From: Dimorphilus gyrociliatus
Taxonomy: Eukaryota > Annelida > Polychaeta > Dinophilidae
Direction: 5' to 3'
Length of the DNA stretch: 64,000 bases
Assembly (NCBI GenBank): GCA_904063045.1
Contig: CAJFCJ010000010.1
Coordinates: forward strand, 806,001-870,000
In this document: piece by piece, positions 1-12,098 of the stretch
Position numbering within the stretch: the stretch's first letter is position 1
Layout of the letters: each line of letters opens with the position of its first letter
Notes under the pieces: generated by a model
Databases searched by the model: none
Seen by the model: the letters and a program-made list of their open reading frames with translations, nothing else
Told to the model about the DNA's origin: nothing
Made by a program: the position numbers and the translations under genes

Positions 1-133
1 TATTATATAAAGCAGCTGTGTGTTTTCTTTTTGATGAGTCTGGCTTCTGTAACGTAATACTGTCGACAGATTGGCGTTCGGCGCCTGGAAACGGATATTC
101 GAGTGAGTTACGTAAAACGATATTGGTATTCAT
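1..133 (-). CDS. Possible 5' end of a gene running off the left edge
   Basis: On the minus strand an ATG at 133-131 opens a frame that stays open to the window edge (44 codons). The residues are mostly polar (it begins MNTNIVLRNSLEYPFPGAER) and base composition is clearly richer in G+C than the surroundings. The 170 bases upstream (134-300) are CpG-rich, which would fit a promoter/5' leader. The opposite strand is also open here, so the evidence is weak. No domain is recognisable in so short a piece, and it could simply be a CpG-rich regulatory segment. The true extent lies outside the window. Confidence 0.35.
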   Translation of the reverse strand, partial: MNTNIVLRNSLEYPFPGAERQSVDSITLQKPDSSKRKHTAALYN

Positions 134-300
134 TTATTCTTCGTTTATCGTTGATATTTTTTAAGTGTAAATAAGCCGGTTTTGGCGGCGTAACTGGCGC
201 ATCTGTTTGACGAAAGCTTGCATAACCTTACACGTTTTTTACGGTAGTTTGCGTAACTTCTGGCAGCCGGTCGGCCGTTTTGTAAGCTTTTGTAAATAAA
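134..300. promoter_or_regulatory. CpG-rich, GC-elevated block near the left edge
   Basis: This stretch contains many CpG dinucleotides (for example around 185-205 and 262-275) in an otherwise very AT-rich region. It sits directly upstream of the putative minus-strand start at 133. I infer a promoter or 5' leader. No TATA box is evident. Confidence 0.3.
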
Positions 301-2832
301 TGAACCGGAGTTGATTGTTTTCTACTTTGATTTTAGTCATAAGCATAATAAAATATACCTAATTTATTGTTGTTTACTTTTCCAACCATTCCTCTCCTTA
401 AAGCTCTTATATTCCACTAAATTCTTGTTAATAAAATGCCTTCTATTATGGCTTTTTACCACGCATTTCAGTTCCAGTAATTTATTATATTAAATCTATC
501 AAATATTTATAAATACAAAAAATAAGCCTAAACTAGTTAATAGACAAATTATTTAATATTATATTCAACTACAGATGGCGTAAAGTACTACTACCTGGGC
601 GTTTCGTACTTATTTAGAGTATCATTCTTGTTAATGATAAATTTTAAATTTTCTACAACGGCTCTACAGTTATAACAATCTAATCAAGCACAAGAAAAGA
701 CATGACTAAAATAGAAAAATAGTCTTTGATTGAGACGCAATTAAACCCAATTAAGAATAAATTATAAATCTATCTGATCAAACTGTTTACAACAGTTTTT
801 TAAGAGTTCAAAAGAAGCAAAAGAAAAATAGTTCTGACTCATTTGCTGCTCTTAAAAAAGCTGTTTCTTGGGAATAATAAAAAAGTTAAGCAACAAGGAC
901 ATCTATTGCCATCTATGGTACAATTGAAGAAAACATTTATTCTCCCTAATACTTAAAATATGATACATGTATCTCGTAAATTTATCAAAATAATTGTCCA
1001 TTTTTTATTTATATAAGAATAAACTGAGAAAACAGAAAATAGATCAATAGAAAATATATGTATGATTTATTCGAAAAATTGCATTATGTTTGAATAATTT
1101 CCCAAAAAAATTGGTTAGGCCTTTGAGAATCAAGTGATATTCATTTATAAAGTAAAATTTTAATGGCTAAAATTTTTATATTTATCTATTTATCTCTTCT
1201 TTGAGAGGAATAGCTGAAACCTTCCTTTTTTGAATAAACAAATACCTTTTAGTGTAAAGGTAAAAATAAAGTTAATTAAAGCGATTTTAAAAGGTATAAC
1301 TTGTAGGCTTTTTGCTAAACTACTGGTAACTTTATAACAACCTAGTGATTAAGCGATCATGTTTTACGAAAAGTAAAAGAAAGATCTCTGAAATGGACGT
1401 TTTAGCCTCATTTCAAAGTAGAATTTATATTAAAGAAGAAAATGTTATAAACAGTTTTATATAAGAATAGCATATCCCTTGATAAAAAGTTTTCATTTAT
1501 AAATGTATACATTTTATACCATATGTAGATATATGTCTATGTATATACTGTATATGTATGTGTAATTTAAAGATTTTAATAAAATTGTAGATATTTTTGA
1601 AATGTAATAATACAGCTACTAATTTACATTCTTTAATTGGTGTTATTTATCTTTTACAGTAATATACAGTCTTTCAATAGTCTACAACGCAAGGATTTTT
1701 CCATCTCCAAATATAAAAATCTAAAAAGAATCTGAAAAAGGTGAGAAAATAAGGGAAACTGAAAAAAAATCCTTATTAAAGATGAGAGTAATGTAGGAAG
1801 TTAACAGAATCGTGAACCAAAGCTAAAAAGAGAAAAAAAAATTGGTTAGTAAAAAAATTTTTATTAAGAAAGATGTTGTAAACGCCTCATAAATTCTGTA
1901 CAAATGCCGTCTTTTTTAAGGTTTGTTTTGCTGTAAAGTAAGAGAGAGAGAGAGAAAGAGAAAGAGATAGAGAAAGAAAAAAAAGCCCTTCTAGACCTTC
2001 TAAAGCCTTTTTTTCTATGATTTAACAATGGTAAACGTAATTCAAGAATTAGTTTCAATTTGCTATCTTAATTGTCTTCAATGTTGAAGGGATGTACTTC
2101 TGACATCGACGATGAAACTGGTGAAAATTATTCAACAGCAAGTTATTTATACAACTCAACATATTTAAAAAATATATAATAATAAAAAATAAATGAGAAC
2201 CTTGTTATTTTGTGTATTAAAGCAAAACAAATTGATCATATATGCCTAAATTTCTCTTTTTGACGTCTTTTCTTGCTTTCAATTACTTGTGATCTTATTT
2301 TAACTATGCAGCAGAAAGAAATGTAATTGTATGAAGCTCAAAAAAATTATATTCCGAAACGAAATATTTTATGAAATTCTATTTAAATATAGCTCTATTT
2401 CGTTCTTTCTCTCCTTTTATTTAAACATAGACAAGTTAAAGATAAATCATTTATATATTTATATAATAATATTGATTTCTAAGAGGAAAATGAATACAGA
2501 AAATATAAATTGTCTTTAGCTTTTTTAAATATTATATCATAAAAATTCAGATTAATTCCCATATATTTGATACTCAAATTAGAATTTTAAAAATAGCTAT
2601 GTATACAATATCTATAATTTATATATGTATATGTTAATGGAGAAGAAAAAAAGGAATGATAACATTTATCCGATAATTATATATTCATTTGATAATAAAA
2701 TTTGCCGGATTGCTCTCTCCAAATTTGTATTTGTAGGGTTTGCAAAGCTCTAAGAAATATTATAATAATAATTCACAATTTACTCGATTTTTGAAGCACA
2801 CCAAAATTACATTAGATAAATGATTTATATTG
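301..2832. other. AT-rich intergenic stretch without a supported gene
   Basis: No exon-like segment with splice signals was found. It holds an AGATGGCG motif at 573-580 and a GA-rich simple repeat at about 1941-1977. Open frames here are of chance length and include the repeat. Confidence 0.5.
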
Positions 2833-3228
2833 CTATTCTCGATTAGATGATGGTGTTAGTGTCTCAAAATTTCTAAGAAGTGAATTAACGGATTGTTTCT
2901 TCTTGAATGAAGCAATTAAATCCTTCATTGATACGTCATCCTTAAGCATTCCAGATCTTTTTCCATTTCTCATGTAAAGTAGGGTACAACACTGAAATGA
3001 AAGTGTTCAATAACTTAAAAATATGTCGAATAAGAAATATTCAATATTCAATATGTTTTTTTCAACTTGAATTTGAAGTGTTTAACATTAGAATCAATTT
3101 CAATATTTGTGTTACCTTTCCCCATGATGAGGTCATACAACCAAACCTTTTTGCGCAAGAACCGCAGCCACAACCTGATTGGCAGCCATTTATTAAAAAG
3201 GATGTAATTAGGAGAGTGAGGAGTAGGC
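2833..3228 (-). CDS. Secreted Cys-rich neuropeptide-like precursor (trissin-like), 3' two exons
   Basis: Two minus-strand exons join in phase: 3228-3116 (acceptor TTTTTAG before it, donor AAG|GTAAC after it) and 2991-2833 (acceptor TTTCAG, stop at 2835-2833), with a 124-bp intron. The first exon encodes a hydrophobic stretch (LLLTLLITSFLI), a likely signal-peptide core. A cysteine cluster follows immediately, with the last six cysteines spaced C-x-C-x2-C-x5-C-x7-CC. After the CC comes TLLYMRNGKR, a Gly-Lys-Arg amidation and cleavage site, then a 40-residue acidic/basic tail. Arthropod trissin precursors share this order: signal, six-Cys peptide ending in CC plus about five residues, dibasic site, spacer. 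They also share the x7-CC spacing. The homology is inferred. The initiator exon (which must end in phase 1) was not found. The product would be secreted and probably act on a GPCR. Confidence 0.62.
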
Positions 3229-6183
3229 CTAAAAAGGAAAAAATTGCACTAAAGTAGACTTTTAAAAAGATTATTAAACAATTTTACTTTGAATAGACAC
3301 ATAAAGAAAGATACCAATACAGAGAAAAAGAAAAAGTAGAGGGAGAAGAAGCAGAAGTAGCAGAATAAGAAGAAGAGATAGAGAGAGGATGGGGAAGGGA
3401 GAAGGGAGAGAAAAAAGCAAAACAGAAAAGAAAAAGTGAAGTTGTGGAAAAAGGAACAGAAAGAAAAAGGAATAAATGAGTGTTTAATGAGTTATCATTA
3501 GAAAATTTATGTTGAATAGAGTAAAAGAGAAACTAATTGCTTTTGATCAATATCAAACAAATAAGTGGTGTTTCATAGAAGACAGATAAAGGAAATTTAT
3601 TTATAAAAGTCACAATATCTAGTCAAAAAGATTATATAAGAATATAGTAGTTTTTTTATCTATAAAACTTGAGCTAATAATAACCTTAAAGGAAGAAATT
3701 TACATATTAAACCAAAGGAAATTTTATAGTTTTCTATAATTAGTAATTTCTGCCATAATCATCAACGTTTAACTGTAGTTATAGAAGTTGTTAGATGATA
3801 ATTAATTGAATAAAAATTGATGGCAATTTTTTTCAAAGGGAGAGAATTTTTTTTTTAATAAAAAATATAGCTAATTTTAAATCTTTCTTAATATATTTCA
3901 CTTTTCGTTGTTTCATTAAACGAGGTAAAACAAAATTCCCTTTTTTTATATAGAATATAATAATCTTATAACCGGGAGATTATTGAACAAGATTATTACA
4001 AAGTAAACGATGCTTTAAAATATGACTTTATTAAGAATTGAAAGACTCTTTCATGCATTACTTGCTATGTTAGTTTCAGCTTACTGATTTATAGTTTCAT
4101 TGAGTTCTACACAATCTTTTTATTCAAGTTTAAAAGAGACAAAATGTAAGGTAGGTAAACATTTTCTCTCTGTCATTTTTCAACAAAGTTTTCCCCTCTT
4201 GAATATATTACAATCGTTAATAGAAATATATTTAAATATAAGATAGTGACGAATATATTTATAAACTATTGTTATATTTATATTACTATAATTTACTTGT
4301 ACGCAAAACGGTATATATATATATATATTTATACAGTTCTTTATTAATGCCTACAAACAAAAAACTTCCAATTTGTAGCTATTCATTAATATATTATTGT
4401 ATTTATATAAATATCTGAAATCTTAGGCAAATAATTGAGTAGCATTTATTATTAAGTTAATCATAAATTAAGTGATAAATTATTAATAGGTAAGCCTAAT
4501 ATTGTTCATTTTAAGGAAGAATCTGAGTAATTTCTTACAAAAAAAGAAGAAAAGTAAAACATAAAAATCTATCAGAATAACAAGTGAAAAGAAGCATATT
4601 GATAAAGAAGTTTCTTTACGACTGTAAATGAATTAGACATTTCAATATTTCCCATCTGGTATATAATTAATGAAGAAAAAAGTGCTTTCATGTGAATAAT
4701 GTAAATTATTTAATAGTCTTGATACTCTAGAAAAAAAATTAAACTAAAAATATATTTTCCCATATACTTTTCTAGTTTGAACATAGAGTCATTTTTTGTA
4801 AAAGTTATCCTTGAATATGCAAGTTAAAAAATTAATCCTTAAGACTTGTTGACCTTGAATAATTGAATTCCAATTAAGCAATCTATATTTCTGGATATAA
4901 ATTGAAATATAATCTCGCGGCTTTTCTCTTTTAATTAATAAAACTCCCTTAATAATTATGTTCGCTTTCATATCTTTCCTTTATCGCCATTTCATTTATT
5001 TTAATTTGTATATTTTGAATTCTCTTCCTTAAGAGACTAATGTGTTAATTTGATTACCTTTAAATTATGCTCTGTTCTACATATCCTATAAACAGTTTTT
5101 AAGAGAATATTCTCTATTCATTGCTTAAATATATTATCCACATCTTCCTTCATTCTCTAACACTATAAGATATTAATATTTATAATTATAATGTATTATT
5201 GTACATATGATGTTAAGTAGATTAATAATACTTTGTGATATATAATAAAAATTGACAGTTTCAATAGTTTATGCGTATCTAGACTTGAATTAGGTAAATA
5301 TGAAATACACAGTACTCAATATGAACAGTATATTTATAAATATATATAATTCATGTACTGCATAACACATAATATCTAGTACTCGTGAATCGTTGTTTTC
5401 TTAAGTAAAGCTTCTCTCGTATAATAATCATTTAACAGGATGGCTTTCAATGAAATTAATATGTTTCGAAAATGTACATTTCAATAAATATATCCAAATT
5501 TTACAATTAACAACATTATTTTGATATAAAATTAAGAAAACTATCAAACCTTTATATCGAAAATCATAAACTAACATGCAACCTTCCATCTCTCGAGTTC
5601 TCTGCAACTCTCTACTCCTCTACTTCATACTTTAACGACAGAGCAAACTAAATAAATTATCATTTCTTACGACTCATCTCTGTTTGCATCGCAAACATTT
5701 ATGCAAATGAGGATAGTATTCTATGTGCTACAACTATATATTTAGAATAATTTATGTTTGTTCTAGACACTTAAATTATTTTTTTTTAATTGACAAACTT
5801 TCATGTTATTATAAATTAATTGCATTAATTAGTTATGGGCACGTTGGACATCAAAGTTTTTCCTTACAAGCTTAATCAGCTAGTAATCACGTTATTGCTA
5901 AATTGGCAAGAAATATATGTGTATACTATATATATACAGCATATACTAATATATATATATATATATACATATATACATATTAATTTTAGAAGATATATTA
6001 GTAATAGTACAAAGTATAGCTTTTATTGCGATAAAAAGTTTTCTAGTATAATAGTAGAAATAGACATATAGACAGATAGAAGAGCAGATAGACACTGTGT
6101 CGTAAAGAATAAGATAGAAAAAAAAAGAAAAGAACGCAGAAGAAAAAGTGAAGACAGTGACACAGAAGTAGGCATACAGAGAT

Positions 6184-6225
<42 letters not shown>

Positions 6226-8219
6226 GGAAGAGGAGGAAAACAGAGATTTTCAGCAAGGAATAGATATACAAAAATCAGCTTGCAATGGTAAGATTTACTC
6301 AATTTAAATTTTTTTTCTTCGTGGAAATCGCTATTATACAAACAACTCATAGCCAGTGCATCCTCGTGTTATTACGGATATATAACAATAAAAAACTAAT
6401 ATGCTAGGTACTTCACTCATGCTTCACACCTTGGGTACAGTATATTTTTTATTCCTTTTAACGTAACATAAATTTTTATCGCTTATTAATTATTTTTATT
6501 TTTTTGCTCTTTAATTTTCTACGCTTTTGTACACAAATAAAAATAATTTTAACACTGATTAATTGAAATTTCCTTTAAAACACATACAAATAAACGTACA
6601 TACATATTACTGTATAATACATTCAGTATAAAAGAATAACATTTTTTTAATATTCTTCTCCATTTCTACAAATATAGAAATACTTTGATTTTAGTAAACA
6701 CATTCCTCACATCACTAATTACAAGCACAACAGGTAAAAACCAGATAGGAATCTTTTTTGGAGGAAAATTTTTCCATTATAATCTACTAGAAAAATTTTC
6801 TTTCGTTGAAGATACTTTTCCTTTCTTTACCTTTAGTAAAAAGAGGAAAAAATGGCATTGTTGTAAACACAAAAAATGACTGTTCTTTTTCTATTTTCTT
6901 AATACAAAATAAATAGCTATTAAGAGTTTTTTTCAACACTATCTTCATTAATTTAATTATTAAACCTAAATAAATCACATATCTATTATGACACAAACAA
7001 TTATAGATTTATCATACTTCTATCAGGAATACCTGCATCATACGTAAGAGAGCATAAATGCGCTGTATTGTTTGACACCATAGGTATATAGATTGAGAAT
7101 AATCTTAGAAAGAAATTTATTGTTTCTTATTGAATGAATTGCAAAAACTATGCCATAATCACAGAAATCGCAGTATTCTTTAACAAAAAAGATGTATAAA
7201 ACTGGGAAACCTTAAATGCATTTCCTCAAAGTTCAAGTTCAAGATTGTTTATTTCGTGTTTCTCTACTTCCTTATTCGTTTCACTTAGCACGTTCTTAAT
7301 AATTCCCTTTGTACAAAATATTTAAACAAACATATATATAACTATATATACAGTATATATAGTATAGATATATATATATATATTTATGTATAACACTTAC
7401 TATGTATATAGCCTAGTTTCTCACTCTCTGACGTATACAGATGCCTATATACTTTATAATGTTTACATCAAACTTTAACGAACTCTTAAGGTTTAGCTAT
7501 TAGCAACATCGTTTTTTAAAGGTTATTTAATCGATAGAAGGCGAATTATCACCTATTTAAAATGCTTCTTGTCATAGTGTGTAATGTAGGAGATGAGTTA
7601 TCTTACCACTCCCTCGTCCCCTCCCTTCTTCCCACTCTACACTAAAAAAATTGTTTGTCACTAAATAGGCCTAACCTATGTGTTTGTGTGAAAAGCACAC
7701 GAGAGTCTACAGTACGGTTAGGTTTATTTAGATAAAATGTTAACCTTTTGAGTTCTCTAATTGCCTATTTTCTTTTATGATTTTCATAATTTTTTACATT
7801 AAATCAATATTTTTAGACTGAAAATGAAAGCGAGAACATCTGAAGATTTATTCGTACAATTGTTAATAATTGTGTTAAGTACTTCCTATTCGTAAAATAT
7901 TTTGATGTTATGTGACTTTATCAATAATTTTTAAGGAGTTTATTCACAATGATAATTGTCTTTATGATCAGAGTCATTCTTATCATATAGGATAAATACA
8001 TTATTTGTTCACAATTTCTTCAAAAGTGCTGTAGGTGGCTCTCAAGATCAAATCTGAATTAGTATGCTACTATTTAGAATTACTAATATAAAAATGAGAC
8101 TCATAATTACTTCTCTTAGTTTTTATCATAATAAGTGAAAATGTCATGCTCATTCGTGAACCTTATTTCCCAGAAAAATTGTCCTATTTATTGATTTCTG
8201 TAAAAGTGAGCCAAGGTAG
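3229..8219. other. AT-rich intergenic stretch with simple repeats
   Basis: There is a polypurine (GA-rich) tract at about 3300-3480, (AT)n tracts at about 4312-4330 and 5949-5977, a (GA)n tract at about 6178-6240 and an AT tract at about 7325-7385. The initiator exon of the peptide gene at 2833-3228 should lie somewhere here. A TAGGCCTA copy is at 7666-7673. An octamer-like ATGCAAAT is near 5701. I see no supported gene. Confidence 0.45.
6178..6240. repeat. (GA)n microsatellite
   Basis: Almost pure GA/GAA repeat. It produces artificial Ser/Leu/Phe-rich open frames on the minus strand. Confidence 0.9.
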
Positions 8220-8456
8220 CTAGCAACATAAAGATTTAGGGTTCATTATAAACATCTCTGTATATAGGATATTGTAAAGATCAACAAGGGATTCAAACGT
8301 GATGTAATCTTCCCGTAAGCTCTGTACATATTGTCTATATGTCAAGGCTTTACAATTTAACCTTTTTGATTTATTTTTGATCCCCAGTTTTATTTTTTTA
8401 TCCATTTCTTCCAAAAATGTATCTTTAGGAGCAATTGACTTATATAGGCCTACTTG
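8220..8456 (-). other. Coding-like segment, possible unrecognised exon (minus)
   Basis: A minus-strand frame ending in a stop at 8222-8220 is open for about 77 codons and reads as ordinary protein (for example ALTYRQYVQSLREDYITFES). An AG at about 8457-8455 and another near 8431 could be acceptors. Upstream exons were not identified. Length alone is within what chance gives in this AT-rich DNA, so it could be a decayed exon or nothing. Confidence 0.22.
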
Positions 8457-8877
8457 TCTGTTATTTTCGATTTTTCGATAATGAAAATGTTTTTACCTTG
8501 TCCTCTATTGATCTATTAGGACAGAAGCGGTAGTTTGGTATATATTTATGTACTTTCTATTTTTTCCCAAACCAAGAATTGTAACTTCTAATGAAATGAA
8601 CCGAGTATTTCAAACTGTTACATATAAGTAATACAGTATATTGAATTGTTGATTATAAAAAAAGGGTATATTTAGATTGAATAAAATCTCGAATGTTATA
8701 TACTGTATTTCTATACTAAAACAATAAAAAACCGCAATAAGAAATCGAATTTGTAAATAAATTGAAGATCTATTAATTCTATAGAGTTGGATTAATAAAA
8801 GTCAAAAAGGAAAGCGTTTAATTGTTTAAAGAAACTGATTGATTTTAAATAATGTTATTCAAAATAAAACATAAATT

Positions 8878-9066
8878 TTGTTAAATTTTCAAAAGAAATT
8901 TGTATTATTCAAGCGAAAGTCGCCGCGTCAAATTCATAAAAATCACAATGCTTATATTGACTATTGTAAAGACAAAACCAAATCGATTGAAATATTCAAT
9001 GGAAGAAAAATAGAATTTTTAGCATATAATGCTAATGAATCACGTCACAATTTCAGTAGCGGATGA
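8878..9066 (+). other. Coding-like segment, possible terminal exon (plus)
   Basis: The open plus-strand frame has a higher G+C codon content than its flanks (RKSPRQIHKNHNAYIDYCKD, then a stop at 9064-9066). A TTTTCAAAAG or ATTCAAG acceptor lies at its 5' side. No family is recognised and no upstream exon was found. It ends 75 bases from the stop codon of the convergent minus-strand gene at 9141. Confidence 0.22.
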
Positions 9067-9140
9067 AATAAGTAAATGATGTTTGTTCCATAAAATTTTC
9101 ACTATCCTAATTAAAATCATAAGTATGTTTGATCTTTTGT

Positions 9141-10219
9141 TCATTTATTAACAAACTTATTTTTTAAATATTCATCTAATTCTTTATCAAAATTTCCGTC
9201 TAAAATTTTATTTAGATCATCCGATCCTATTACAGATTGACGTCTCATAGAGCTTAGTTTCTTTTTCATACAATCGTTTGAAATTTCCCTCTCAAGTATA
9301 AGGAGATCTTCATCGGAAATAGATTGAGAGTTGTTTAATTTGTCGACGATGCTATTTAACTTGTCATTGGATTTAATACCTGTTAAACTATTTTTTTTCT
9401 TTCCATTATTTTCTTTATCAATAATTAACGAATCTAATTGATTATCTAACAGTTTTTCAAGAGATTCAATATAAGCTTCAACTTCTTTCGGGCTTTGATC
9501 CGTTTCTCTTTGCTCCTTATACACTGGCGTCATATTCTCCTGGTCTTCAGAGGAATATCGTGGCCAAACTTCTAGCGGAGGTGCCTCATTAGACTCTTCG
9601 TCAAGACTCTCCATAGCATAGTAGTTTGCCGAATTTTCTTTTCTATTATTCTTAATTCTTTCCGCTAAAGTTAACTTTGGTAGGTCTTTAGGTTTCTTTT
9701 TCTTGTGTAATCTCCTCTTCATTTCTCTGGTAGCTTCATTCTCTTGAGTTTCGTATAGAGTGTCAAATCTTCTGTTTAAGGTAACAACCTGTTCTTCAAG
9801 AGTTGGAAATGGTGAATGTTTCCTATAAACAACACTTGTATCGCTGCCTCGTCTATCTCTGGGAATTTCGGGAAGTGTCAGAGTAGACGCTCTATCCTTT
9901 TCGGTTTCGCTCTTATGTAATTCAATTAAAGCTTTTCTAAGTAAACATTTTTGCCCCAAAGGTATCTGTATAATTAGATTAAAAAAACAACAAATAATAT
10001 TTTTTCCTTTTGAATAAAGTTCATTTAGTGCACCAAGTGCAGTCGGTACTATAGACAAAAAATCACCTTGATAAGTTCAAGAACATCTGGAGTCAAAGCC
10101 AATAGCGACTCTTTCGTATTAAATTCCTCTTCAAATAAAGTATTAGCTGTCCGTTCGGAGATCTCAGTTCTTTTACAAAATTCAAAAACAAAAAACTTGG
10201 CTCTACTTCTATTCGACAT
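9141..10219 (-). CDS. Unknown protein with SAM-like N-terminal domain (two exons)
   Basis: Exon 1 is 10219-10067 (51 codons, ATG at 10219-10217, donor AAG|GTGATT). Exon 2 is 9965-9141 (acceptor TATACAG, stop at the end). The 101-bp intron is phase 0, giving 325 residues. Residues 8-70 look like a SAM/HTH-type helical bundle: the segment LTPDVLELI joins, across the splice, KIPLGQKCLLRKAL, the typical shape of the last SAM helices. The remainder (about 75-325) is low in hydrophobics and rich in Lys, Glu, Ser and Asn, with a basic run KKKKPKDLPK and predicted helical or coiled segments near the C-terminus. It is probably intracellular and a scaffold or adaptor. I cannot assign a named family. 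A read-through of the intron would give a different N-terminus, but the spliced form restores the domain. Confidence 0.7.
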
Positions 10220-10887
10220 CGTTCAAAGTTCGGAAAATAACTGAGACAAACATTGAATCACCGCATTATTTATACACTTGACGGTAACTCTAATCAATAT
10301 AAGGTGATCAATAATAAAAGGGAAAAACTTATGTTTTTTATCCGAATGAGTACTTATCATCTATCTTTCCCTTTTCAGACTAGTTGCCTATGATTAATAA
10401 TTAATTTTTATAAGTAATAGCGTTACTTAAATTTTTAAAATATTCTCTTATTTAGAGTACTTAACCATTTTATCGGATCATCAAGTGCTTAGCAATCGGG
10501 ATTTTGCAATAGAATCGACGTTTATAGTGATCCAATTCTTCTTTATTCTATAACAGATTTATAGCAAAGTCATATGATTGCCGTAACAACGATTGAATAC
10601 CTTAATTGGATTCATTCATTTTTTAGAGGTAAGACCACATTTAATTTATTTTATTATCATAAAGTAGTACACACACCCACACACATGTATAGTATTTACA
10701 TACTTCAGTATATCATTCATATTGATGACATACTGCATTTTTACGGTATACTCTGATATTTATTTAAAACTCAAGATGAAGGTCTATTCATCTGAACCAA
10801 AACATTTTTCAAGGTGCTAGTGACGACGGAGGATGATTGACATGAATAAACAATAATTTAACATAATGAGTATTGATATTCTCTTTC
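10220..10887. other. Intergenic region between two minus-strand genes
   Basis: It holds the promoter of the SAM-like gene on its left and the 3' flank of the GPCR on its right (minus-strand AATAAA at about 10763-10758). A plus-strand ATG at 10574 followed by a good donor (AGAG|GTAAGA near 10628) was seen, but no convincing following exon. Confidence 0.4.
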
Positions 10888-11984
10888 TTATTTTTCGAGA
10901 CCAGACGACGACAGTTCAATACTTTTGCTTGAATATCTCAAACTTTCATTATTTAAGGATTCTCTCTTCCCGCAACAAGTAAATATTTTGATGAAAAGTG
11001 TTAGATAGGCCTTTCTGAATCTATGATGAGCAGCGTAAAGAATAGGATTTAAGCTGCTATTTAAATGATAAAAAGCTGTGGCCATTAAGTAATAAGGTCT
11101 GCTCCAGCTTCTGTCTTTGTCAAACGTATAACCAGATGATAATGGAACAAGACAGATAAAGAGTACAACTGATACAATGGACAAAGTTTTAGCCAGTTGG
11201 ATTTCTTCTTTAAGTTGATTATCTTTATTGTTATTTGATATTTTACGCAAACTCTTCTTTATTGAATGAACGTATCCAAAAATCAAAACATTAAAAAGAG
11301 CAACTACCGATATAGGTATCCAAATAGAAAATATAGATATCCATAGAGAAGTAAATGTATCTGACTTTCCACTAAAGACGCATAATGAAAGAACATAATC
11401 ATAGCCAACTGAACCGCGACCAGATATATATGGTACTAAGCGCAATGAGCCATACAACCATATAAAGATAATTGCAGCTGTCGTTCCTCTTCGATTAAAA
11501 ATTCTCGGATATAATTGAGGTTTCGTTATGCACAGCCACCTGTGAAGGAAAGTACATTTCATTAATTAATTTACTATACATTATTATATACAGCTATATT
11601 CTTTACTTGCCTGTTAAATGAAATTACTGTTAAAGCTCCGGGACTGGCGCAGCAACAGAATGCACAAATCAGTCCAAAGACCTTACAGATAGCTTTCCAA
11701 TTTCCACGGGCATAGAATTCTTCGCCTCTCCACAACATCCCAGACATTGCAGTAAATTGTACTACTGTTGAAATACCAAAATCAAAAATTGCTAATTGAA
11801 CAACCAACATATTTGCAGACGACCATAGAGACCTTTGAGTCAAAACCGAAAAAATTACCAAAAGATTACCAAATGTTCCAAAAAATACTGATAAAAGTTC
11901 TATAAACCAGGAAAGGACAACCAGAGTATCTTCTCCAGATAAAGTAAGATCACTCCAAGAAAAGCTGCCATTCCCAAGCCCCAT
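10888..11984 (-). CDS. Class A (rhodopsin-like) GPCR, melatonin-receptor-like group
   Basis: Exon 1 is 11984-11611 and exon 2 is 11539-10888, giving 341 residues with seven membrane segments. Recognisable features are TM1 with GNLLV, TM2 with the conserved Asp (LAIFDFG), a Cys before TM3 and one in the second outer loop, NRWLCI at the end of TM3 in place of DRY, and NPILYA (NPxxY) in TM7. The Ser-rich tail contains a Cys pair. NRxxCI followed by a Pro, and the overall pattern, recall the melatonin-receptor-like/orphan amine-type receptors of invertebrates; the ligand cannot be read. The frame and the NRW motif are restored only if the 71-bp intron begins with GC (AACAG|GCAAGT ... CACAG|G). 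A TATA box lies about 106 bp upstream of the ATG. The gene has a decayed tandem copy at 13485-14262. Confidence 0.88.
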
Positions 11985-12090
11985 TTTTGATAGATATACT
12001 TCTTAAAACTTTTATTAAAATCAATTAAACAGAAATAATATAATGGGCAAAATAAGGACTCTGTTCGACTGTTAAGAGGTCTATCTGCCT

Positions 12091-12098
12091 TATATATA
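12091..12098 (-). promoter_or_regulatory. TATA box of the GPCR gene
   Basis: TATATATA on the minus strand lies about 106 bp upstream of the GPCR ATG, a fitting distance for a transcription start near 12060. Confidence 0.4.

Noticed and set aside
3116-3257. Plus-strand frame rich in Pro and Gln over the peptide exon
   Set aside because: It is the reverse strand of the Cys-rich peptide exon, which has splice support.
4174-4200. Possible initiator exon (minus ATG) for the Cys-rich peptide gene
   Set aside because: Phase fits but the donor is weak and one short ATG exon in AT-rich DNA is expected by chance; left unassigned.
5946-6350. Long Ser/Leu/Phe-rich minus-strand frame
   Set aside because: It is a translation of the (GA)n and (AT)n microsatellites.
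10574-10628. Possible first exon with donor AGAG|GTAAGA on the plus strand
   Set aside because: No following exon extends the frame beyond a few codons.
11601-11607. GTAAAG as the GPCR donor instead of GC
   Set aside because: It would put exon 2 in the wrong frame and destroy the NRWLCI motif.
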